DNA of 34,031 nt from Acidobacteriota bacterium (GTDB lineage: Bacteria > Acidobacteriota > Terriglobia > Bryobacterales > Bryobacteraceae): positions 1 through 34,031 of the forward strand of contig VFZP01000016.1 in the NCBI GenBank assembly GCA_016871115.1, given 5' to 3'. This document shows positions 26,997-34,031 of the stretch, one piece after another. The translations under genes and the position numbers were made by a program. How positions within the stretch are numbered: the stretch's first letter is position 1; each line of letters opens with the position of its first letter. The notes beneath the pieces are model-generated. The model had not been told where the DNA came from. It worked only from the letters and a program-made list of their open reading frames with translations, and did not search any database.

Positions 26997-27578
26997 ATGA
27001 AACACCACTTGATTCGATTAATCGCTGCCGCCGCGCTATGCGCGTCGCTGTCGTCTGTCGCCATCGTTGTCCGCGAAGGCACGATGAGCGGCGCGCAGGA
27101 GGTTCCCCCTAACGCGTCTACGGCCACCGGCAGCGCCTTGGTGACGTTAAACGACGTGGCCAACACGTTGCGCGTCCAGCTTTCCTTCAGCGGCCTGGCG
27201 GTGAATGCCACGGCCGGCCACATCCACTGCTGTGCCGGTACGGGAGTCAAGGGCCCGGTAGCCATTGACTTCAATTTCTCCGGCAACACCGCCGCGTTCC
27301 CGCCTGCCACGGCCGGTTCTTTCGATTTCACTTCCGACCTGACAAACTCAGCCGTGTACGGCGGCACCTTCCGCTCAAACAACGGCGGCACGGCGGCGGG
27401 CGCACGCGCGGCGTTCATCGTCGGCTTCCTCGCCGGCAACTCCTACACGAACATCCACAATGCATCGTTCCCGGGCGGCGAAATCCGCGCGCAAATGACG
27501 CCTGAACCCGCCAGCGTGCCGTTGTCGGCGTCGAGCATCATGGCGGTGCTGGCACTACGCCGCCGCCGCACCGCCTAG
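26997..27578 (+). CDS. CHRD domain protein with PEP-CTERM sorting signal
   Basis: 193 aa; signal peptide, MSGAQEVPPNASTATGSALVTL, AGHIHCCAGTG, C-terminal PEPASVPLSASSIMAVLALRRRR. Confidence 0.85.
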   Translation: MKHHLIRLIAAAALCASLSSVAIVVREGTMSGAQEVPPNASTATGSALVTLNDVANTLRVQLSFSGLAVNATAGHIHCCAGTGVKGPVAIDFNFSGNTAAFPPATAGSFDFTSDLTNSAVYGGTFRSNNGGTAAGARAAFIVGFLAGNSYTNIHNASFPGGEIRAQMTPEPASVPLSASSIMAVLALRRRRTA

Positions 27579-30500
27579 CTCACTTCAGCTGCGTCTTTTT
27601 CCGCCGAGCCCGTGCTCTCTCCGCTGGAAAACCACGGATAGAGCACGGGCAGCAAAAACAGCGTCAGCAATGTGCTGGTGAACAAACCGCCGATCACCAC
27701 GGTAGCCAGCGGACGATGCACCTCGGCCCCGGTAGACGTGGACAGCGCCATCGGCAGGAATCCGAGTGAAGCCACCAGCGCCGTCATCAGCACGGGCCGC
27801 AAACGTAACGATGCGCCTTCAAGCGTCGCCTCCGCCAGTGCCATCCCCTCCTCGCGCAGGTGATTGATCGAACTCACCAGCACAATCCCGTTCAGCACCG
27901 CCACGCCGAAGAGCGCAATGAAGCCCACCGAAGCCGACAGGTTCAAATTCATCCCCCGCAGCCAAAGCGCCGCCACGCCGCCCACCAGGGCAAACGGTAC
28001 GTTGAGAATGATCAGCAGCGATTGGCGGATGGAGTGGAACGTGGCGTAGAGCAACGCGAAGATGATGCCTGCGGTGAGCGGAATCACCAGCATCAGCCGC
28101 CGCGTCGCGCGTTCCTGATTCTCAAACTGCCCTCCCAGGTCGATCGAATAACCGGGCGGAATCTTCAACTCGCGATCCAACCGCCCTCGCACTTCATCGA
28201 CGAACGTGCCGAGGTCACGCCCGCGCACGTTCGACTGCACGATGATGCGGCGCTGCCCGTGTTCGCGGGATATCGTGTCGGGGCCGCTTTCCAGCCTCAC
28301 TGCCGCCACCTGGCCAAGTTGCACCCGTTCCCCGCCCGGCGCCGGCAACAGCACCGCCCGCACGGCTTCGAGGTTCCGGCTCGCCTCGCCCGGCAGCCTC
28401 ACCACCACGTCAAACTGGCGCTGCCCGTCGATCAACGTCGACACCAACTTGCCGCTCACCACCACTTCCATCGCGTCGCGCAGATCCGCCACGTTAAGCC
28501 CATAGCGCGCCAGCGCCACTCGATCCGCGGTGACCGTCATCTCCGTGATGCCCGAGACGATTTCCACCTGTGCATCGGCCGCGCCCCGGACGCCGCTCAC
28601 AATGCGCAGCGCCCGGTCGCCCAGTTGCTCCAGCACGCGGCTGTCTTCTCCGAAAATCTTCACCGCCAGGTCGGCCTTCACACCCGAAACAACCTCGTCT
28701 AACCGCATTGCCATCGGCTGCGTGAAGTTGAACGCCATGCCCGGCACTTCTTTGAGGGCCTTGTCGATGGCCTCGATCAGTTGTTCCTTCGTGCGCTGCG
28801 TGGGCCACTGGCTGTGCGGCTTCAGCAGCACATAAATGTCGCCCTGGTGGATGCCCATCGCCTCGGTGGCAAGGTCCGGGCGGCCGACCTTGGTGACGAT
28901 CCCGGAAATCTCCGGGAATTGGCGCAGCAGAAGTTGCTCTACCTGGGTGGACAAATCCACCGACTGAGTGACCGACACGCCGGGCAGCTTGCGGCTCTCA
29001 ATGAGAATCGAGCCTTCATCCAGCTTCGGCATGAACTCCGAGCCCATGCGCATCAGCAATACGCCGGCCGTCGCCAGCGCGGCCAGCGCGAAGGCCAGCA
29101 TCACCGCGCGGCCGCGCACCGCGCCCGCCAGTACGGACCGGTAGCGCAGCCGGAGCCTCTCAAAGATGCGCTCGGAAAACTCGGCGGGCGCTCGCCGCGC
29201 AAAGGCCATGGACGACGCCGCAGGCACCACCAGCAGCGCCAGCAGCAGTGAACCGACTAGCGCCGAACACACCGTCACCGCCATGGGCCGGAACATGCGG
29301 CCCTCCAGCCCTTCGAGCAGAAAGATCGGCAGGTACACGGCGATGATAATCGCGACTCCGAATAGAGTCGGCCGGCCCACCTCGGCCGCCGCCTGCCGGA
29401 TCCGGGCGAACGGTTGGTAAGCGCCGGCTTCATCGCGCCGTTGCAGGCGGCGCATGGAGTTCTCCATCATCACCACGGCGCCATCCACGATCATGCCGAA
29501 GTCGATCGCGCCCAGGCTCATCAGGTTCGCCGACACGCCGAACACACGCATGCCGATCAAGGCGGCCAGCATCGACAGCGGAATCACCAGCGCTACCAGA
29601 ATCGCCGCGCGCGCATTGCCAAGACACACAAACAACACCGCCATCACCAGCAGCCCGCCCTCAATGAGGTTGCGGGTCACCGTGGCGATCGTGCCGTCGA
29701 TCACGTCCGACTGGTCGTAGAACGGCCGGATCTTCACGCCGTCCGGCAAGCGGAGCGTTGCGATGCGCGCCTTCACGCGCTCGATCACGTTCTTGCCGTT
29801 CTCGCCCTTGAGCATGATCACCATGCCGGAAACGGCTTCGCCTTTGCCGTCTCGCGTCACCGCGCCTTGCCGTGGCATGGGACCGTGGCGAATATCGGCC
29901 ACCTCGCGCAGCAGCACCGGCGTGCCTGCTTGCGCGCGCAGCACGATGCGGCCGAGGTCCGCCTCATCGCGCGCGCGGCCCAAGCCGCGGACGTTGTACT
30001 GCTCGCCTGCGTGTTCAATGTAGCCGCCGCCGAAGTTCTCATTATTCTCGGCAATGCGCGCAAATACCTCGCGCAGCGAGAGCCCGTAACGCAGCAGCGC
30101 CGCCGGGCGCACTTCCACATAGTATTGCCGGGTAACGCCGCCCCAGGTGTTGATTTCGTTCACGCCCGCCAAGCCGCGCAACTGATTGCGGATCTGCCAG
30201 TCATGGAGCGTTTTCAGTTCCATGGCCGGCTGCGGGCCTTCGATCGTGTACTGATACACTTCGCCGAAGGCTGTCGCCACTGGCGCCAGCACCGGCTTGA
30301 CCGTTTGCGGCAAGCGCGAACGCACTTCGGCGAGCCGCTCGTTCATCACCTGGCGCGCGAAGTAGCTGTTCACTTCGGCGTCAAAAACGACGGTCACCAT
30401 CGAAAGCCCGAGCTTGGAGATCGACCGGACCTCCTGCATTTTCGGGAGCCCCATCATCGCTGTTTCGATGGGATAGGTCACCAGCATTTCCACGTCCGCC

Positions 30501-30673
30501 GGGCCCATGGCCGGGCATTCGGTGAGCACCACCACCTGATTGTTCGTCAGGTCCGGGAACGCTTCGATCGGCAGTTGTGTCAGCGAATAGCCGCCGTAGC
30601 CAACCAGGAGCACCAAGCCGAAGAACACGAGCCACCTGTTGTGCAGGCAGAAGTCGACGAGCTGCTTGAGCAC
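27575..30673 (-). CDS. heavy-metal efflux RND transporter, CzcA/CusA family
   Basis: 1032 aa; LPIEAFPDLTNNQVVVLTECPAMGPADVE, DFGMIVDGAVVMMEN (HME-RND signature), 12-TM pattern. Confidence 0.95.
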   Translation of the reverse strand: MLKQLVDFCLHNRWLVFFGLVLLVGYGGYSLTQLPIEAFPDLTNNQVVVLTECPAMGPADVEMLVTYPIETAMMGLPKMQEVRSISKLGLSMVTVVFDAEVNSYFARQVMNERLAEVRSRLPQTVKPVLAPVATAFGEVYQYTIEGPQPAMELKTLHDWQIRNQLRGLAGVNEINTWGGVTRQYYVEVRPAALLRYGLSLREVFARIAENNENFGGGYIEHAGEQYNVRGLGRARDEADLGRIVLRAQAGTPVLLREVADIRHGPMPRQGAVTRDGKGEAVSGMVIMLKGENGKNVIERVKARIATLRLPDGVKIRPFYDQSDVIDGTIATVTRNLIEGGLLVMAVLFVCLGNARAAILVALVIPLSMLAALIGMRVFGVSANLMSLGAIDFGMIVDGAVVMMENSMRRLQRRDEAGAYQPFARIRQAAAEVGRPTLFGVAIIIAVYLPIFLLEGLEGRMFRPMAVTVCSALVGSLLLALLVVPAASSMAFARRAPAEFSERIFERLRLRYRSVLAGAVRGRAVMLAFALAALATAGVLLMRMGSEFMPKLDEGSILIESRKLPGVSVTQSVDLSTQVEQLLLRQFPEISGIVTKVGRPDLATEAMGIHQGDIYVLLKPHSQWPTQRTKEQLIEAIDKALKEVPGMAFNFTQPMAMRLDEVVSGVKADLAVKIFGEDSRVLEQLGDRALRIVSGVRGAADAQVEIVSGITEMTVTADRVALARYGLNVADLRDAMEVVVSGKLVSTLIDGQRQFDVVVRLPGEASRNLEAVRAVLLPAPGGERVQLGQVAAVRLESGPDTISREHGQRRIIVQSNVRGRDLGTFVDEVRGRLDRELKIPPGYSIDLGGQFENQERATRRLMLVIPLTAGIIFALLYATFHSIRQSLLIILNVPFALVGGVAALWLRGMNLNLSASVGFIALFGVAVLNGIVLVSSINHLREEGMALAEATLEGASLRLRPVLMTALVASLGFLPMALSTSTGAEVHRPLATVVIGGLFTSTLLTLFLLPVLYPWFSSGESTGSAEKDAAEVS

Positions 30674-30674
30674 C

Positions 30675-31907
30675 TTACTCCTCGTCCGCCAGCGCCTTTT
30701 TGAGGACCTGCGACTTGAGCACGAACGCGCCCTTCACCACGACCGTCTCGCCGGCCGCCACGCCGCTCAGGATCTGCACGCGCCCATCGAGCAAGCGGCC
30801 CGTCTCAACGGCCCTCGCCTCAAAGCGGCCCGCGCCGGTCTCTACGAACACCGTACTCTGGCCTTTGACATCCTGCAACGCGGTCTCGCTCACGAACAAC
30901 CCGCCGCGCCCGCCGCCAGCCGCTCCGGACGCCCATTGCACGTCGCCATACATCTCCGGCTTCAGCAGGCCCGCGGCGTTGGCCAGTTCAATCTGCACCG
31001 GCAGCGTGCGCGTGTCCGCGTCCAACTGTTCGCCCAGTTTGATCACGCGCCCGGGAAACGAACGGCCTGGATGCGCCTGCACTTCCACCCGCACAGCCTG
31101 CCCGAACCGCACGCCCGAGATGGCCGCTTCCGGCAACGCCGCCTGCATCCACAAAGTGGAAACATCGCTGATCACAAACATCTCCGCCGCAGCCGCCACA
31201 ACCGAGCCCGCCGTCACTTTCCGTTCGAGCAGCACGCCCGCCGCAGGCGCCTTGACCGAAATCAGATCGTCGTCATGATCGTGACTCTCCCCGGCGCGTT
31301 CTTCGACCGCCACCCCGAGAACATCCGCGAGGTGCGTCTTGGCGCGATCCACTTCCGTCTCTGCCTGCGTCACAGCCGACTGCGCCTGCTTCACCTCCGC
31401 CTCGGTCCGCTCTACCTGTTCGAGCGCGGCGGCCTTGAGAGCGTATAGCCGCTTGGCGCGATCGCGCATCTGCTCGGCATAGGCCACCGCCGATTTGGCG
31501 CGCCCCAATTCCGTAAGCGCCTTGCGATGGTCCGCGCGCCCGTCGTGTACGGCGTGGCTGTGCATCCGGGCCAGCACTTGGCCCGCGGCCACGCGGTCCC
31601 CGGCATTCACCATCACGTTCACCAGGTGCCCATCGATGATCGCGCCCACGCGCCACGTGCGGTGGTCGTTCACCGTCAGGTGCCCGGTTGCGCGAATGCC
31701 CTCGGCCACCGATTGCTCCTTCACGGCCTCCGTCGCGAAGTTCCCTACCGACGCGGGCGGAACAGTCACCACTGCAGCGGACTCTGGCGCGGCAGCCGAC
31801 GGCCGATGAGCGGGAGCCGTCGCTGCCGGGGCACTCGGGGGAGCCGCCGGGCCACTGCAACCGGCAGAGAACACCAGGAGCGTAAATACCGCCCATACCA
31901 CCTTCAT
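30675..31907 (-). CDS. RND periplasmic adaptor subunit (CzcB/CusB-like lipoprotein)
   Basis: 410 aa; lipobox LVFSAGC; GDRVAAGQVLARMHS and VKAPAAGVLLERKVTAGSVV lipoyl halves. Confidence 0.92.
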   Translation of the reverse strand: MKVVWAVFTLLVFSAGCSGPAAPPSAPAATAPAHRPSAAAPESAAVVTVPPASVGNFATEAVKEQSVAEGIRATGHLTVNDHRTWRVGAIIDGHLVNVMVNAGDRVAAGQVLARMHSHAVHDGRADHRKALTELGRAKSAVAYAEQMRDRAKRLYALKAAALEQVERTEAEVKQAQSAVTQAETEVDRAKTHLADVLGVAVEERAGESHDHDDDLISVKAPAAGVLLERKVTAGSVVAAAAEMFVISDVSTLWMQAALPEAAISGVRFGQAVRVEVQAHPGRSFPGRVIKLGEQLDADTRTLPVQIELANAAGLLKPEMYGDVQWASGAAGGGRGGLFVSETALQDVKGQSTVFVETGAGRFEARAVETGRLLDGRVQILSGVAAGETVVVKGAFVLKSQVLKKALADEE

Positions 31908-33145
31908 GGCCGCACCCCCATGGCCGCCTGCAACTCTGCTTGCGCTTCCCGCACTTCCGTCAGTCCTTGTATGAAGGCCAATCTTGCCTCAATGCGGATG
32001 CGCTGCGCATCCAGCAGCCGCAGCAGATCCGCGCCACCTTCGCGATAGGCAGCCTCCGCAATGCGATACGTCTCATCCGCTTGCTTCTGGAGCGGCTCCA
32101 GGAACGTCACCACATCGCGACGGTGCAGCGTGTATGCCGACAGCGCTGCGGCAAACTCGGCCCGCACCAGCGCCTCGGCCGCAGCCAGACTGGACTCGGC
32201 CACCCGGTACTCCGCACCAGCGGCGGCGATGTTGCCCTGATTCCGGTTCCGCAACGGCAAATCCCATTGCACGCCGCCCACCATCGTATTGAGGCCCGCT
32301 GTGCGCTTGTAGCCAAACAGCACGTCCACGTTCGGCATCGCCAGCGCCGTCTGCAAAGACTGCTGCGCCCGCGCCTGCTCCATCGCCGCGCGCGCCACCC
32401 GCAGTTCGCGCCGCTCGGCGAGTGCAGTGGACTCGTCGGCGGTCACCGTCTCTGTCAGCGCTTCTTCCACGGTGTCCGCGAACGTCACGCGAGGAAACTC
32501 ACGCTGCCCCATCTCGCGGAACAAATGAATGCGGGCGCGTTCTGCAGCCAGGAACGCGTGGTTGATGTCTACGTTCAACCGTTGCGCTTCCACGCGCACA
32601 CGTAAGAGATCCGCTTCCGCAATCGCACCTTCCCTGACACGAATCTCGTGATAGTCCACCACCCGCTGGAGGTTTTCGGCGCTCTGCACCAGAATGGCAT
32701 GCACGCGCGCTGCACCCAGGGCCGCCCAGTATGCAACGGCCACGCGCGCGGCAATCTGCTGCGTCAGCAATTCGCGTTCGACCTCTACGCGCTGCTTGCC
32801 CGCCGCCGCTACTTCCACCCGCTGCCCGCGCTTGCCGCCGGTTTCGAGCGTCTGCTGCAGGAACGCAAACTGATCGGTGTCGCGGTAGTGGACAAACGGA
32901 CGGCGATACGAACCAGGGCGAGCGTTTTCGTGTTGCAGAACTAACCGGGGATTCGGCGCCAAACCCGCCTGTGACTGGAGCGCAGCCGAAGCATCGATCC
33001 TCCGCGCGGCGGAGTCCAGCAAAGGATGAGAGGCGAGGGCTCGTTCAACGGCGTCCCGGACCGATAATCCAGCCGGAAGCGGTTGCGACCAGGCAACACA
33101 GAAAGAAAGAAGAATCCAAACAACCAGGAGACGGCGGTTGACCAT
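31904..33145 (-). CDS. TolC-family outer membrane efflux protein (CzcC-like)
   Basis: MVNRRLLVVWILLSFCVAWSQ signal at 33145; LSVRDAVERALASHPLL; coiled-coil repeats. The ORF-track start at 33202 overlaps the sigma gene. Confidence 0.9.
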   Translation of the reverse strand: MVNRRLLVVWILLSFCVAWSQPLPAGLSVRDAVERALASHPLLDSAARRIDASAALQSQAGLAPNPRLVLQHENARPGSYRRPFVHYRDTDQFAFLQQTLETGGKRGQRVEVAAAGKQRVEVERELLTQQIAARVAVAYWAALGAARVHAILVQSAENLQRVVDYHEIRVREGAIAEADLLRVRVEAQRLNVDINHAFLAAERARIHLFREMGQREFPRVTFADTVEEALTETVTADESTALAERRELRVARAAMEQARAQQSLQTALAMPNVDVLFGYKRTAGLNTMVGGVQWDLPLRNRNQGNIAAAGAEYRVAESSLAAAEALVRAEFAAALSAYTLHRRDVVTFLEPLQKQADETYRIAEAAYREGGADLLRLLDAQRIRIEARLAFIQGLTEVREAQAELQAAMGVRP

Positions 33146-33182
33146 GCGCTCTCCATATAAGAGCACATTAACGCCGATGAGG

Positions 33183-33779
33183 TTACAACTGCTTGGCTTC
33201 AAGCGCCGTACGCAAAGCCGAATAAGCCCGCCAAAGCAGCGACTTCACCGAAGGCACCGTACAGCCCAACTCGCGGCTGATCTGCTCGTAGCTCATCTCA
33301 TGATAGCGGTGCAAAATCACGGCCCGGCGTTGGCGGGCCGGGAGTGACTTCAGTGCATCGATCACCCGCTGGCGCGTCAGCCGCCGCGACTCATTCGTCT
33401 GGGCCACCTCATCTGGATGCAGCCGGACGTCCCTCACCTGCCGCGCCAGCCCATCCACGCCAGCTTGATCGAGGCTCTCCACCCCGGCTTCATGCCTATG
33501 GTCGCGCAGGAAATTCAACGCGCGGTTGGTGGCAATCCGATAGAGCCAGGTGGTGAAGCGCGCCGTGGGCTCATAGCGGTACCGGGATAGATACACGCGC
33601 AAGAACGATTCCTGGGCGATCTCCTCGGCGGCCCCGCGGTTGCGCACGATGCCCTGCACAAACACCACCAGCCGCTCCCAATGGCGCTCGCACAATACGG
33701 ACATGCAATCCGGCGAGCCGGCCTGCAGGCCCTGCATGATCTCGGTGTCAGCAACCGTCGCCCAGTTCATGCTTCCCAT
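33183..33779 (-). CDS. ECF-type sigma-70 family RNA polymerase sigma factor
   Basis: 198 aa; EEIAQESFLRVYLSRYRYEPTARFTTWLYRIATNRALNFLRD (sigma2), LPARQRRAVILHRYHEMSYEQISRELGCTVPSVKSLLWRA (sigma4). Confidence 0.93.
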   Translation of the reverse strand: MGSMNWATVADTEIMQGLQAGSPDCMSVLCERHWERLVVFVQGIVRNRGAAEEIAQESFLRVYLSRYRYEPTARFTTWLYRIATNRALNFLRDHRHEAGVESLDQAGVDGLARQVRDVRLHPDEVAQTNESRRLTRQRVIDALKSLPARQRRAVILHRYHEMSYEQISRELGCTVPSVKSLLWRAYSALRTALEAKQL

Positions 33780-33831
33780 TCTGAACCGAAAGGACGCGAC
33801 CCGTCACCACCCCGTTGGTAAAGAATTGCTA

Positions 33832-33846
33832 AGAGCTTCCGGCTCT
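33832..33846 (-). terminator. weak hairpin overlapping the metH stop codon
   Basis: AGAGC-5 nt-GCTCT inverted repeat followed on the minus strand by TTAGCAATTCTTT. Confidence 0.3.
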
Positions 33847-34031
33847 ACCCCACCGCCGCCGCTTCTTCCACGTTGGCCTCCGCAGCCGTAAAGTAGGCGC
33901 AATCCGGGTGATGGAACACCAGCGCGCTTACACTCGCCTCGGGCTCCATCATCATCCCCTCGGTGAGCTGCACGTCGATCTCTTCTGGTTGCAACAGTTT
34001 CCAGATCCCAACCTGATCGTCTAGGTTAGGG
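33845..34031 (-). CDS. metH: cobalamin-dependent methionine synthase, C-terminal activation domain (partial)
   Basis: Manual translation ...DQVGIWKLLQPEEIDVQLTEGMMMEPEASVSALVFHHPDCAYFTAAEANVEEAAAVG*; matches the typical MetH C-terminus (LTE..M.P.ASVS.L.F.HP...YF). Confidence 0.8.
   Translation of the reverse strand, partial: PNLDDQVGIWKLLQPEEIDVQLTEGMMMEPEASVSALVFHHPDCAYFTAAEANVEEAAAVG

Noticed and set aside
29414-30703. 429-aa plus-strand ORF antisense to the RND transporter
   Set aside because: Shadow ORF of high-GC coding DNA; His/Arg-rich composition, no domain signature.
1-34031. Search for CRISPR, tRNA/rRNA, IS elements, prophage, defence systems
   Set aside because: No direct-repeat arrays, tRNA-like cloverleafs, transposases, integrases or phage structural genes recognised by eye; not exhaustively searchable without tools.

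Overview
GC-rich, gene-dense bacterial chromosomal window. Gene content (hopanoid operon, tandem DUF1080 domains, CHRD/PEP-CTERM protein, acidobacterial-style ArgRS) suggests a Bryobacterales/Solibacter-like acidobacterium, but that is inference. Left third (about 1-12.2 kb, minus strand): a tightly packed lipid operon running waaA-lpxK fusion -> ispH -> shc -> hpnA -> hpnG -> two zinc MDR dehydrogenases -> hpnC -> hpnD -> class I methyltransferase (cut by the window edge). About 12.2-14.56 kb (plus strand): an exported protein, then a compact cassette of two tandem paralogous peptidoglycan-binding-like proteins with Gly/Lys-rich tails, a SET-domain protein-lysine methyltransferase and a two-TM miniprotein. 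This cassette is the best candidate for an undescribed system. Middle: PQQ dehydrogenase plus an apparently 5'-truncated cytochrome c, miaB, bifunctional nuclease, Gfo/Idh/MocA oxidoreductase, ArsA/Get3-HSP20 ATPase with a coupled Cys-containing miniprotein, SDR, a DHKK-repeat miniprotein, a DUF1080 protein, argS, and an M14 carboxypeptidase broken by a single-base homopolymer frameshift. Right end: CHRD/PEP-CTERM protein, a heavy-metal RND efflux operon (CzcA/B/C type) directly behind an ECF sigma factor, and the 3' end of metH. No tRNA, rRNA, CRISPR, IS element or prophage was recognised.
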